DNA from: Prorocentrum cordatum | Lineage: Eukaryota; Sar; Dinophyceae; Prorocentrales; Prorocentraceae | Reading direction: 5' to 3' | Assembly (NCBI GenBank): GCA_963575745.1 | Contig: CAUYUJ010003654.1 | Location: 20,001 to 77,124, forward strand | Length of the DNA stretch: 57,124 bases | Part shown: positions 52,001-57,124 of the stretch, in pieces | Numbering within the stretch: the stretch's first letter is position 1 | Layout of the letters: each line of letters starts with the position of its first letter | Position numbers and translations under genes: made by a program | Notes under the pieces: generated by a model | Told to the model about the DNA's origin: nothing | Databases searched by the model: none | Seen by the model: only the letters and a program-made list of their open reading frames with translations

Positions 52001-53074
52001 GAAGCCCTCCCCCCTCCCTCCACCCCCTGGTGCGCACCGCTAAGATTCGCTCCATCGGAAGGCCGTGAGAGACCATCAGCGACGCCATCGCGGCGCGAGC
52101 CTGCCGCAAGCGCTCGGGGGCCCGCGCGGACTTCTCGGGTCGGCGCCGGACCCCCGTCCCAGGAGCGCGCCAGGCACGGCGCCGGAGGCGCTTCCTCGGG
52201 GTGCTGGGGAAGGGTGCCCTGGCGCCGGCCCAAGAAGGCCGCGCGGACCTCCGGAGGTTCCGGGGTGGACAGATTGGTGAATGGTCCGTTTTCGGTTCTC
52301 GAGAGGGCGCCGTGGCCGTTGTTTTCCGGGCTTGCGCCCGCCAGGTGTGGGCCTCAGGTCGTCTTTACGAAGCCACGTTTTACCAAAGGGGGGCCTGTCC
52401 ATCCCCGGGAGGTGGATCGACGATCCTCAGGACGCGTGTTGGCCCAACGTGTGTTTACCCTGGCCAGCCCCAGCGGCAGCGCGCAGCCCGCGCCGGCCCT
52501 CAGAACGCCGCCCGCGCCTTGCCGAGGGGCTCCGGCGGACAAGCACGCGCTGGCGCTATCGTGCGCTCTGCGGGCTCATCGAGCCCGTGCCTGCCTGGCG
52601 GGGCCAGGGCGAAAGGGGGGGTTTGGGAAAAGGGGGGGTTACGAAATTTGCTGCATGCAGCTGTTTTCGGCCTCACCCAGGGGTGCATTCCTCGAGACAT
52701 AGCCGCCTCCGGCGCCGGGAGGCGCCGGGAAAGTCAGCTACGTGAGCTGATTCTCACCCCCCCCCCTTTGCTGTCCCCCCCTTTCGCCCGACCCGAGCGG
52801 ACAACTCCTTTCCGGAGCGTTCCGGAAGGCTCTCAGGGCGTTCGCGAGGGCCGCGGCGCCCGATGCATCTTCCAGAGGCGCCAGGTCTCAGAGGCTCTCG
52901 ATCTGCCCCCACTCGAAGATGTCCTCGCCTTGGGGTCGCCTTAGCCTATGGCGTTCCCTCTGCTCTTCCGACGGCGCCCTCATGCGCGGCGGGACGCTGG
53001 AGTTCACCATGGGCGCCTCTCCCCGCGCGGGCGCTGTGGCCCAGCACCTCCGGGGGCCTGGCGGGGCCGCCTGA
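25481..53074 (+). CDS. Secreted GH92-family alpha-mannosidase gene, about 16 exons (exon joins inferred)
   Basis: Joining the exons listed separately gives about 863 residues, close to the usual 700-850 of glycoside hydrolase family 92 (calcium-dependent exo-alpha-mannosidases). An N-terminal signal peptide suggests secretion or endomembrane location. Family landmarks appear in the right order: RPWGFNDWAP, KCSHQPSPWLGDWGYFSIMP, SFES, FYTNLWKSMLFPR, DSGFWDAYHTVYPL, FTEGSAYHYRYYMPHD (predicted acid Glu), NHCNQPSH, GDEDNGEMGAWYVLS (predicted Asp pair), YVQSATW, GGTLEFTMG. Introns use GT, GC and GA donors with AG acceptors, a dinoflagellate trait, and total about 25 kb. No internal stop was needed in the joined exons. 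The mini-exon 13 and the exon 9/10, 10/11 and 15/16 joins are the weakest points. Confidence 0.85.
25649..26958. other. GH92 intron 1
   Basis: 1.3 kb, GT-AG. Contains a (GGA)n tract (26508-26620), family E copy 2 (26691-26881) and the right half of a family B inverted repeat (26883-26925). Confidence 0.7.
26691..26881 (+). repeat. Dispersed repeat family E, copy 2
   Basis: Related over its whole length to 696-890; ends GATGACTGTATG. Lies within intron 1. Confidence 0.75.
26959..27265 (+). CDS. GH92 exon 2
   Basis: VKRPWGFNDWAPHTSG to PYLFSTSLGKD. Holds the family-typical N-terminal substrate-site sequence KCSHQPSPWLGDWG. Acceptor CATCAG, donor GTCAGG; 307 nt, ends in phase 1. Confidence 0.85.
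27490..27644. repeat. Foldback element in intron 2
   Basis: Two arms of about 65 bp, nearly perfect complements (left begins AGGGGGCCACATGTGAACCC, right ends with its complement). One arm is C-rich and the other G-rich, so both a hairpin and a G-quadruplex are possible. Confidence 0.8.
27716..28026. repeat. (GTC/GCC)n microsatellite in intron 2
   Basis: About 310 bp of GTC and GCC triplets with a higher-order duplication (27764-27813 resembles 27885-27934). Gives poly-Val, poly-Ser/Pro, poly-Arg frames, and poly-Asp or poly-Thr on the other strand; none is a gene. Confidence 0.9.
28152..28348 (+). CDS. GH92 exon 3
   Basis: HATLQAEPSERLQFQF to LLSGYTSTAAQG. Acceptor TGTAG, donor GCGGTT (GC type). 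Corresponds to the beta-sandwich N-terminal domain of GH92. Confidence 0.8.
28394..28574. repeat. Inverted-repeat element family G, copy 1 (intron 3)
   Basis: Ends GGGGTCCGAG and CTCGGGTCCC are complementary, with GGAGGATCGCGCCGCATCG against its complement further in. A second copy is at 37798-37988 in intron 9. Confidence 0.75.
28623..28764. repeat. Inverted-repeat element family B, copy 2 (intron 3)
   Basis: A hairpin-type repeat with ends carrying TCCGCGCGGA-like sequence and a centre CGCCTCCAGCGCC. Relatives at 26883-26925 (half), 29233-29358 and 31087-31224, each within about 35-60 bp of an exon start except the one in intron 5. Confidence 0.75.
28791..28925 (+). CDS. GH92 exon 4
   Basis: DFKMHFVMNFSEQPKRV to HGVETVEFGV. 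Acceptor CTCAG, donor GCCACC (GC type). The junction sits in the 10-bp direct repeat GGCCACCAGC shared with exon 5. Confidence 0.8.
28926..29118. other. GH92 intron 4 (GATC-rich, introner-like)
   Basis: 193 bp made largely of GATCACGTGATC-like palindromes and flanked by the direct repeat GGCCACCAGC. Its 3' end (CAGCCGGACACTAAG) matches the end of intron 10 (CAGCCGGACACTGAG). Confidence 0.8.
29119..29193 (+). CDS. GH92 exon 5
   Basis: ATSLISMEQAALNLKQEV to DKSFES. 75 nt, phase 0, donor GTAGCC. Matches the conserved segment before the helical linker in GH92. Confidence 0.8.
29194..29885. other. GH92 intron 5
   Basis: 692 bp. Holds family B copy 3 (29233-29358), a minisatellite of CCCTGGATTCC units (about 29477-29650) and two palindromic TCATGATTTTTTCATGA-like sites (about 29661 and 29798). 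Confidence 0.7.
29886..29966 (+). CDS. GH92 exon 6
   Basis: VVEEGRQVWSEAMGRVSV to DDTQHK. Acceptor CCTAG, donor GCCCGG (GC type). 81 nt. Confidence 0.8.
29967..30982. other. GH92 intron 6
   Basis: About 1 kb: (GGA)n at 29980-30100, family D copy 1 (30219-30894) and a second (GGA)n at 30895-30935. Confidence 0.75.
30219..30894 (+). repeat. Microsatellite-flanked repeat family D, copy 1
   Basis: About 675 bp starting at GTGTAAACCCAAGAGTCATC, with internal near-tandem pieces (GGCGAGAGCCACACTTTGAA) and GGA microsatellite on both sides. Related copies: 53388-54077 (+), 54305-54868 (-), 55018-55627 (-). Confidence 0.8.
30983..31054 (+). CDS. GH92 exon 7
   Basis: VFYTNLWKSMLFPRYLQE to DRHGK. 72 nt, acceptor AAAG, donor GATCGA (GA type). 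The FYT-LY/W--LFPR motif is a strong GH92 landmark. Confidence 0.85.
31087..31224. repeat. Inverted-repeat element family B, copy 4 (intron 7)
   Basis: Fills most of the 207-bp intron 7 (31055-31261). Left half CCCGCGCGGGTGTCGTGGAT pairs with the right half near ATCCGCGCGGAG. Confidence 0.75.
31262..31549 (+). CDS. GH92 exon 8
   Basis: VHYSPFSGKVKSGKMVVD to GFSFDMAK, 96 codons. Contains SGFWDAYHTVYPL and ENGWIPQWASPGNRDSMVG of the catalytic alpha/alpha barrel. Donor GCCCAC (GC type). The next 18 bases of the intron nearly repeat the start of exon 9. Confidence 0.88.
31676..31911. mobile_element. MITE-like family F, copy 2, with extended 5' part
   Basis: 31803-31911 is a shortened family F unit. 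The 127 bp before it (GTTGCTGACAGCC... CGGGCGTGTC) recur before copy 3 at 36826-36957, so the two copies share one longer ancestor. Confidence 0.7.
32061..32770 (+). pseudogene. Retroelement fossil with RNase H remnant
   Basis: Readable pieces in shifting frames: PRAELAAVVEVARRAV, DLSVVTNHRNHV, ADLWFELWQALRERSA, RIPSHLAENEAKLDKH, then a Cys-rich WRCQGCGKRVKR. This is the order of a LINE-type RNase H (E, D-like, H). The second Asp appears as Asn. No intact frame, so an old fragment inside intron 8. Confidence 0.5.
33430..34025. repeat. (CCT)n-rich microsatellite
   Basis: 600 bp of CCT, CTCC and CCCT units. All long frames over it are Pro/Ser/Leu or Arg/Glu homopolymers. Confidence 0.9.
34026..36660. 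repeat. 354-bp satellite array in intron 8
   Basis: Starts of the unit (CAGCTCTTGCGGCAGGTGTG) recur at about 34027, 34687, 35040, 35394, 35581, 35932, 36286 and 36641. Regular spacing is 351-354 bp; the first (660 bp) and the 35394-35581 units are irregular. Most differences are single bases, with a more degenerate unit near 35780-35870. Because 354 is divisible by three, long frames stay open on both strands; I do not regard them as genes. Confidence 0.93.
36826..37109. mobile_element. MITE-like family F, copy 3, with extended 5' part
   Basis: 36958-37109 is the family F unit (CAGTCGGGCGTGTCTTTCTA... ATGCCGACC); the preceding 130 bp match the segment before copy 2. Confidence 0.7.
37330..37460 (+). 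CDS. GH92 exon 9 (3' boundary uncertain)
   Basis: AYRAVLKDTASAPEQND to GDGRRMSRV. Acceptor ACAAG. The donor is unclear; GACGCT (GA type) at 37461 gives the right phase for exon 10. Confidence 0.7.
37798..37988. repeat. Inverted-repeat element family G, copy 2 (intron 9)
   Basis: Ends GGGGTCCGAGTAGATGGAG and TCTGGTCGGACCCC are complementary; interior holds many ATCGGCGATGC-like palindromes. Relative of 28394-28574. Confidence 0.78.
38007..38345 (+). CDS. GH92 exon 10 (boundaries approximate)
   Basis: KSMLVSDKKLTGASNGS to SSKFFQPRG. Contains TVARSLNNAVADAAVARAAE, the counterpart of the GH92 SRTLEYAYDDW segment. The proposed start follows CTCGAAG and the proposed donor is GCGTCC. Confidence 0.75.
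38346..38799. other. GH92 intron 10 (GATC-rich plus GGA tract)
   Basis: GATC-rich palindromic arms (38358-38490 and 38735-38799) related to intron 4, separated by a (GGA)n tract at 38497-38715. Confidence 0.75.
38800..39049 (+). CDS. GH92 exon 11
   Basis: RDSSGEFIDGFEPLAW to EHEAVQK. Contains FTEGSAYHYRYYMPHDVE; the Glu of TEG is the predicted catalytic acid of the family. Donor GATTTC (GA type) lies in an 18-bp direct repeat with two mismatches shared with exon 12. Confidence 0.87.
39050..39307. other. GH92 intron 11
   Basis: 258 bp, mostly CCT-rich, flanked by AGAAGGA-TTC-GCATGT on both sides. Confidence 0.75.
39308..39477 (+). CDS. GH92 exon 12
   Basis: DFGMYNHCNQPSHEVLW to GDEDNGEMGAW. 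Contains the predicted catalytic Asp pair in GDED. The usual family motif NEPSH reads NQPSH here. Donor GTACGT. Confidence 0.87.
39478..39837. other. GH92 intron 12
   Basis: 360 bp. The first bases GTACGTACTGTC nearly repeat the start of the next exon. Contains family H (39708-39812), related to 52810-52905 in intron 15. Confidence 0.65.
39838..39855 (+). CDS. GH92 mini-exon 13 (tentative)
   Basis: GTACGTGCTGTC encodes the expected YVLS after GAW. Needed to join exon 12 to exon 14; its 3' end and the following residues are not settled. Confidence 0.4.
39959..40111. mobile_element. MITE-like family F, copy 4 (intron 13)
   Basis: GTCGGGCAAGTCCCTCTACA at the left and CGCCTGTAGGGGAACATGCC at the right are imperfect inverted repeats. 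Confidence 0.72.
40140..40260. repeat. (CCT)n microsatellite (intron 13)
   Basis: CCT-rich tract just before exon 14. Confidence 0.9.
40309..40447 (+). CDS. GH92 exon 14
   Basis: PRPSALGIYSLEGAKDE to LTVVAKNQ, matching the family segment SALGFYPV...Y-IGSP. Acceptor GGCAG, donor GCAGGG (GC type). The junction lies in a 6-bp repeat ACCAGG shared with exon 15. Confidence 0.82.
41063..42240 (-). pseudogene. LINE C-terminal fragment with CCHC and restriction-like endonuclease motifs
   Basis: About 390 codons on the minus strand read like protein (from LTATAREVAFLPLAGSG to the end AANPGAPPARRARRA). A Cys/His cluster VCGCDLRADPGHAAGC is followed by DGVRDWLASWL and then RPDGSVEAARLDVTYVDP. This resembles the order CCHC - R-H/D - RPD...D of restriction-like endonuclease domains at the C-terminus of R2/CRE-type LINEs. 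No RT is visible upstream, where a CCT tract begins, so it is probably 5'-truncated. Assignment is by pattern only. Confidence 0.5.
42240..42600. repeat. (CCT)n-rich microsatellite
   Basis: CCT, CTT and CCCCCT units between the two LINE sequences. Confidence 0.88.
42693..43517 (-). CDS. Uncharacterised frame at the 3' end of the LINE
   Basis: 274 codons with hydrophobic stretches (MNVFVLSLNILELF, LLFITDLIIAGRVVGLLADF). It may be a chance frame in the LINE 3' region or a separate small protein. I recognise no family. Confidence 0.2.
   Translation of the reverse strand: MPRISCQPVCIQEEIPTRAAAHLPAAPGTKYIMILRAAPRSQGDIQDRAEKSGAMAGMNVFVLSLNILELFQNSVKGFHKELLFITDLIIAGRVVGLLADFLLSSWDPAPRCKAKGGESRPLRSCDEPWGVSARSPSEWRQLELDNACLRAALTLALCAASSGLATLLILNSPAPQASLPCIWKVPEVRFLCSLQATSPTITSSCVPIGDRQCLCMNAVPILAPPDSSQVEFYVAAVNTQAASQRCAPTPPGDAWLEASVAHLYAPLDMYCESG
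43418..44415 (-). pseudogene. LINE C-terminal zinc-finger region
   Basis: Two frames joined by a frameshift near 43830. The first (from 44415) ends with the C2H2-like CLDCGAVLATKGAWASHRSK; the second holds CMACGLNFHTHLRLLKHVRH. Positioned directly after RT, as in many LINEs where a Cys/His region binds template nucleic acid. Confidence 0.65.
44396..45346 (-). pseudogene. LINE reverse transcriptase, catalytic part
   Basis: Motif A LYTDLKAAFYSV, the KPGMPLADLLF segment, and FMDDL (the YxDD box) are present; then thumb-like sequence with TYKHLGSYQDH. The same frame as the upstream ORF, separated only by a TGA at 45359-45361, so it is one protein with a nonsense mutation. Confidence 0.85.
45359..47899 (-). 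pseudogene. LINE: RNase H end, APE endonuclease, RT start
   Basis: From the N-terminus: RNase H strands VIFCDNQSAV (Asp) and CHSGHPWNELADSLA (His, Asp). Then an apurinic-endonuclease domain with VGVQEAR (Glu), FLDANARLG (Asp, Asn), HRIDYIAVEQ and KDHHPVFMRF (Asp-His). RT begins with AAKRRGAGPDRLSND and LEHYRGILLGCHTAKL. This links RNase H physically in front of APE within one frame. Confidence 0.85.
47900..49480 (-). pseudogene. LINE: linker and start of RNase H
   Basis: Two frames. One (to 48807) is Pro/Ser-rich (PEAPVAKTPPPKRQSAS) and acidic. The other ends SVQIYVDASYRKTLRDSA with the first RNase H Asp, then TGA at 48040-48042; the same frame continues AFAAVAISPDDTVSFLGW and TSTTIELMGI (catalytic Glu). 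A one-base shift near 47900 leads into the following ORF. Confidence 0.7.
49481..50830 (-). pseudogene. LINE ORF1-like protein: zinc finger and coiled coil
   Basis: Starts MFQAKRLLESHHSTMGG. A RanBP2-like zinc finger follows: W-x-C-x2-C...C-x-C (WTCRQCETRNPNSQWTCSCG). Residues about 95-200 look like a coiled coil (ELKAQLISAKERLGKIRAK); then a long Ala/Pro/Gln-rich region. The frame leaves the natural one near 49480-49560. Probably the RNA-binding protein of the element, perhaps fused to the pol part. Confidence 0.7.
51048..51105. repeat. (CCT)n microsatellite
   Basis: About 17 CCT units between the LINE and the foldback element. Confidence 0.9.
51245..51638. mobile_element. Foldback element with 10-bp target duplication
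   Basis: 394 bp, almost wholly palindromic: starts TTAGTGGGCCC and ends GGGCCCACTAA, with arms made of repeated CCGTTTTTT and CCGGTTCCG words. Flanked by GATCTTGACC at 51235-51244 and 51639-51648. The right duplication is followed at once by the AG acceptor of exon 15. No coding capacity. Confidence 0.85.
51651..51742 (+). CDS. GH92 exon 15 (3' boundary approximate)
   Basis: GKTNVYVQSATWTPTGGS to NVIKYSH. Fits the GH92 segment N-YVQS-TWNG. Acceptor ACCAG, proposed donor GAAGAG. Confidence 0.78.
51743..52944. other. GH92 intron 15
   Basis: 1.2 kb: a foldback at about 51886-52025 (GGCGCCTTCTAAGAAGCAG with its complement), family C copy 2 (52270-52790) and family H (52810-52905). Confidence 0.65.
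52270..52790 (+). repeat. Dispersed repeat family C, copy 2
   Basis: The longest copy, spanning both the part shared with 24533-24832 and the part shared with 56365-56612 (AGTCAGCTACGTGAGCTGAT). Confidence 0.82.
52945..53074 (+). CDS. GH92 exon 16 (last)
   Basis: LWRSLCSSDGALMRGG then TLEFTMGASPRAG, the family's C-terminal GG-L-F-MG-xP signature, ending in TGA at 53072-53074 shortly before a GGA microsatellite. Acceptor CTTAG. Confidence 0.78.
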
Positions 53075-53118
53075 GGGCCGCCCGAGCGCCCGCGCCCAGT
53101 GCGACCGGGCCTGTCAGC

Positions 53119-53365
53119 CTAGGAGGAGGAGGAGGAGGAGGAGGAGGAGGAGAGAGGAGGAGGAGGAGGAGGAGGAGGAGGAGGGAGAGGAGGAGAGGAG
53201 GAGATGAGGAGGAGGAGAAGGAGAAGGAGGGAGGGGGGGGAGGAGGAGGAGGAGGAGGGGAGGAGGAGAGGAGGAGGAGGAGGAGGAGGAGGGGGGAGGA
53301 GGAGGAGGGGAGGAGGAGGAGGAGGAGGAGGGAGGAGGAGGAGGGGGAGGAGGGAGGCGGCGGAG
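53119..53365. repeat. (GGA)n microsatellite
   Basis: About 245 bp of GGA-rich repeat, left flank of family D copy 2. Confidence 0.9.
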
Positions 53366-53387
53366 AGGCAGGTGGAGGGGGGGAGCA

Positions 53388-54077
53388 GGTTAAACCCAAG
53401 GCTCATCCCCGTTGTTGCAATAAGGCCCTCCCTCCAACTTCCCTCTTCATAGTCTCCTGTAGGGATTTGTCTTCACTGGGGGACGAGCCCCGTTGGAAGA
53501 CGATCGTCTGCAAATCTTCAGCCGTGCCAAAGCTTCGTTGCTGGGATTTCAACGCCGGGAGTCAACGCTACTGTTGTGACTGGACGGTCTTTAATCTTGC
53601 CAGAGCACCGTTTCTGGGACGTCAACACTGCGAATCAACGTGACTGTCACGACCTGGCAACCCTAAATCATGCCAAAACACAATTTTGGGACTTCAGCCA
53701 TAAGAACCTTTGAAACTGTTGTAAGCTGTTAAGGCGCGGTGCTGAGGCGAGAACAACAGTTTGAACAGGAGCCGCCGTCCTTCCGCGAAACTCCTGCGTA
53801 TTTTGAGACCAATGTGCGCCGCGCTAGGGCGAGAGCCATATTCTGAAAACGATCCGCCCTCCATCCGTGAAACTCTCTGCGCACTTTTGTAGCGGATGTG
53901 CGCGGTGCTGAGGGGAGAGCCACATTTTGAAAACGACCCGCCCTCCATCCGTGAAGCTCTTGCAAACTCAAGGTTCAGGATCATAAGTGGTGAGGAAGTC
54001 TCCGGCGAAGCGCCTGGCCCGCCCGGTACCGACACGTCTCGGGGCACGACAAGGGGAGTAATCCACAAGGAAGAGAG
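53388..54077 (+). repeat. Family D, copy 2
   Basis: Begins GTTAAACCCAAGGCTCATCC and ends before the GGA tract at 54078. Same order of pieces as 30219-30894. Confidence 0.82.
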
Positions 54078-54298
54078 ATGGAGGAGGACGAGGACGAGGA
54101 CGAGGACGAGGACAAGGGGGCGGAGGAGGAGGAGGAGGAGGGAGGAGACGAGGAGGAGGACAGGAGGAGGAGGAGGGAGAGGAGGAGGAGGAGGAGGAGG
54201 AGGAGGAGGAAGGAGGAGGAGAGGAGGAGAAGAAGGAAGGAGGAGAGGAGGAGGAGGAGGAAGAGGGGAGGAGGAGGAGGAGGAGGAGGAGTAGGAGT
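54078..54298. repeat. (GGA)n microsatellite
   Basis: Lies between the plus-strand copy 2 and the minus-strand copy 3 of family D. Confidence 0.9.
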
Positions 54299-54304
54299 AG
54301 GATC

Positions 54305-54868
54305 GGGGACCAGTGGCGAAGCCAGTACCGATCAACTATGTTACCCACGGCCTCTCTGGGCCTTCTCGGCTTTGCTGAGAGCCTTGGGCCGCAAATCGGC
54401 CGAAAGTCGGCCCAATGCAAGAGCTTCATGGGCTGAGGGCGGGCCGTTTTCAAAATATGGCTCTCACCGCAGCGCCGCGCACGTTTAAACAATGCAAGAG
54501 CTTCACGGGTTGAGGGTGGTTCCTTTTCAAATTGTGGCTCTCGCCTTCGCGCTACGCATATTCGCTTCAAACATTTGCAAGAATTCTGCGGGTTCCCATG
54601 GTTGACGTACCAGAAATGGTGTTCGGGATCGAGTCGGGACTGTCAGGGCGCAAAAGTTACGTTGATTCGCGGTGTTGAGGTCCCAATCATGGTGTTCTGT
54701 CACGATGGAGAATTTTCAAGACGCAACAGTCAGGTTGGCTCGTGGCACTGAAGTTCCGAGAATGATGTTGTGGTACGCTTCAGGTAAATCCCTATAGGAG
54801 CCTATCAAGAGGAAGCTTGGAGGGAGGGTCTATTCCAAGATTGTTTATGCATCTTGGGTTTACACTTG
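54305..54868 (-). repeat. Family D, copy 3 (inverted, diverged)
   Basis: Inverted relative to copies 1 and 2; right end TTGGGTTTACACTTG is the complement of the family start. The left part has diverged. Confidence 0.7.
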
Positions 54869-55010
54869 TCCTCCTCCTCCTGCTCCTCCTCCTCCTCCTC
54901 CTGCTCCGCCTCCTCCTCCTATTCCTCCCTCACCGCGCCCTCCACCTCGTCCTCCCCCCTCTCCTCCTCCTCCTCCTCCTCCTCCTCTTCTTCTTCCTCC
55001 TCCAGTCATT
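54869..55010. repeat. (CCT)n microsatellite
   Basis: Separates family D copies 3 and 4. Confidence 0.9.
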
Positions 55011-55017
55011 TTACGTA

Positions 55018-55627
55018 TAAGCAACAGTTCTTCCCTGTCGCACTCCGAGGCCGGTCAAAAGGGCGTGCCGGGCGCGTCTCTTGAGACTTCCTCACCGTGT
55101 ATGACCCCGGTGCTTAAACGTTGACAGCAGTTTCGCAAATGGGGTGCGGGTCGTGTAGAAAATGTGGCTCTCGCCTTAGCGCCTCGCACAATAGTTTCTA
55201 ATATTGCACGAGCTTCACGGATTGATGGCGGGTCATCTTGAAAATGTGGTTCTCGCCTTAGCGCCGCGCATACTCGTTTTTAACATTTGCCAGAGTTTCA
55301 CGGATTCCCGCAGTCAACGTACCAGACGTTGTATTTTGGAAAGATTCAGGATGGTGAGGGCGCAATAATTACGTTGATTCGCGGTATGGAAGTCCCAGGA
55401 GCGGTGCTCTGGCACGGTTCAGGATCGTCAAGACGTAACAGTCAGGTTGATCCGTGGCGTTGGAGCCCCGAGAATTGTGTTTTGGCATGCTTCAGATTCT
55501 TCAAACGGTTGTCTCCCAACGAGGCAATTCCCTCAGTGGAAGTGAACCCTTGCAGGGGCCTCTGAAGAGGGAGTTTGGAGGGAGGGTCTATTCCAATATC
55601 GTTGATGAGGAGTCTTGAGTTTGCACT
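55018..55627 (-). repeat. Family D, copy 4 (inverted)
   Basis: Read on the minus strand, it follows copy 1 closely from TGCAAACTCAAGACTCCTCA onward. CCT microsatellites lie on both sides. Confidence 0.82.
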
Positions 55628-55691
55628 GGTCCTCCTCCTCCTCCTCCTCCTCCTCCTCCTCCTCCTCCTCCTCCTCCTCCTCCTCCTCCTC

Positions 55692-55718
<27 letters not shown>
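55628..55718. repeat. (CCT)n microsatellite
   Basis: About 29 perfect CCT units. Confidence 0.95.
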
Positions 55719-55723
<5 letters not shown>

Positions 55724-55881
55724 GAAGGAGCTCGCGCCGCCGCTGGGGGCGCGGCCGGACCCTGGCAACCCGGGCCGCCTGCGGCTGCCGGTGCGCGCCG
55801 TGAGGGGGTGGGCGGCCGCGGGGACGGTGCCCAGCGGGGCCCGCCCGCCCCCCCCCCTCCCCCCAAAAAAGATCGGGGGAG

Positions 55882-56069
55882 CGTAAGACCCGGGTTTGCC
55901 GGGACTCGGGTTCGCCATCGTTTTTTGACGACCGCGCTTCGGATTTTGACGAGGAGGAGTTTCGTGGGATGTCTGCAGCGGGAGGCCTCGTCAAAATGCA
56001 GGCTCGGCCTCGTCATTTTTTTGACGACCTCGTCGGGGATTTCCGAGTCCCCCGTATCCGGGTCTTACG
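55882..56069. repeat. Foldback element
   Basis: Ends GTAAGACCCGGGTTTGCCGG and CCGGGTCTTAC are complementary; inner CGTCAAAA/TTTTGACG pairs add to the fold. CCCCCCAAAAAAGA lies on both sides and again near 56180. Confidence 0.75.
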
Positions 56070-56089
56070 TCCCCCCAAAAAAGAGGATG

Positions 56090-56612
56090 TGCGGAGGGTC
56101 GGGCCGGACGAAAGGGGGGATTGGGGAAGGGGGGGCTACGAAATTTGCTGCATGCAGCTGGTTTCGCCCTCACCGAGGCCCCCAAAAAAGAGGATGTGCG
56201 GAGGGAGGTGAGGAGGTGGATCGACGATCCTCAGGACGCGTGTTGGCCCAGCGTGTGTTTACCCTGGCCAGCCCCACCGGCAGCGCGCAGCCCGCGCCGG
56301 CCCTCAGAACGCCGCCCGCGCTTTGCCGAGGGGCTCCGGCGGACAAGCACGCGCTGGCGCCATCGTGCGCTCTGCGGGCTCATCGAGCCCGTGCCTGCCT
56401 GGCGGGGCCAGGGCGAGAATCGGGCCTGGCGAAAGGGGGGGGTTTGGGAAAGGGGGGGCTACGAAGTTTGCTGCATGCAGCCGGTTTCGGCCTCACCGAG
56501 GGGCCCATTCCTTGATACGTAGCTCCGTCCGGCGCCGGGAGGTGCCGGGAAAGTCAGCTACGTGAGCTGATTCTCAACCCCCCCCTTTGCTATCCCCCCC
56601 TTGCGCCCGACC
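56090..56612 (+). repeat. Dispersed repeat family C, copy 3, with partial duplicate
   Basis: 56216-56612 matches the second part of family C. A piece of it (GCTACGAAATTTGCTGCATG) also occurs just upstream at about 56138-56160. Confidence 0.78.
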
Positions 56613-56935
56613 CGAGTGAGGAGAGGGGGCAGGAGGGGGGGATGCAGGAGAGGGAGGGAGGGTAGGGGCGAGAGCACAGGGAGAGAGAGGAGAAGAGGAG
56701 GGCACGGGGAGAGGGGGCCGGAGGGGGCAGAAAGGGGGGCAAGAGGGGGGGCAGGAGAGGGAGGGAGGGGGAGTGAGCAGGAGGAGGGGGAGGAGGGAGG
56801 AAGGGGGGTGGGCGGGAGGGGGCAAGAGGGGGGCGGGGCAGGAGGAGGAGGGGAGGAGGGGGAGGCAGGAGGAGGGAGGGAGGAGGGCGGGAGGATGAGG
56901 GGGAGGAGGATGGACAGGAGGGAGGGAAGAGGGAC
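56613..56935. repeat. GGA/GGGGA-rich low-complexity tract
   Basis: Purine-rich G-dominated sequence without unit regularity. Frames over it are Pro/Ser-rich artefacts on the minus strand. Confidence 0.85.
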
Positions 56936-57124
56936 CTCTCGGCCCGTCCAGCAAAAGATTTGCGGAATGGGACCAATGGAGGGTGGGGAGGGCAGGATCG
57001 CCATGAAGAAAACTGGTCTTCGGGTTCTTGGGTTTCTCACCGTTTTCGGGTTCTCGGGGCCCTCCAAGGGCCCCGGGGCAGTCAGAAAGTTACTCTGTGT
57101 GAGAATGCGGTCTTGGGGGAAGGG
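56936..57124. other. No gene recognised
   Basis: Unique-looking sequence to the window end; nothing recognisable. Confidence 0.5.

Overview
The window looks like nuclear DNA of a dinoflagellate. It is GC-rich, packed with trinucleotide microsatellites and retroelements, and carries one host gene cut into many small exons. The introns of that gene use GT, GC and GA donors, and many splice junctions lie inside direct repeats. No rRNA, tRNA or CRISPR array was seen. The species cannot be fixed from sequence alone; Prorocentrum-, Polarella- or Symbiodiniaceae-like genomes would all fit.

1-2474 holds no gene, only repeats. 2475-10269 is a near-intact tyrosine-recombinase (YR) retrotransposon of the DIRS/PAT/Ngaro type. 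It has split direct repeats (A1 - genes - B1 A2 B2), a gag-like ORF, a reverse transcriptase, a complete C5-cytosine DNA methyltransferase placed inside the RNase H domain, and a tyrosine recombinase. 10270-12552 is TA-rich DNA plus a G-rich block present three times.

12553-24085 is a complete but decayed Ty1/copia element. Features supporting this are 175-bp LTRs, a 5-bp target duplication GGAGG, an initiator-Met-type primer binding site and a polypurine tract. Gag, protease, integrase, RT and RNase H are recognisable but broken by frameshifts and stops. Downstream of pol there is an extra gene with a coiled coil and an RRM-like domain. Two odd homopolymer insertions (poly-G in integrase, A-rich in the extra ORF) sit in this element.

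25481-53074 is, by my reading, one host gene: a secreted glycoside hydrolase family 92 alpha-mannosidase of about 860 residues spread over about 16 exons. Its introns are full of short inverted-repeat elements, microsatellites, a 354-bp satellite and retroelement fossils. Intron 14 contains a whole antisense LINE (about 42.7-50.8 kb) with the unusual order RNase H - APE endonuclease - RT, and a second LINE fragment. At least four introns are flanked by 10-22 bp direct repeats overlapping the splice sites, as expected for introner-type intron gain.

53075-57124 holds no gene, only repeats: four related copies of a microsatellite-flanked element (one lies in intron 6), foldbacks and GGA-rich tracts.
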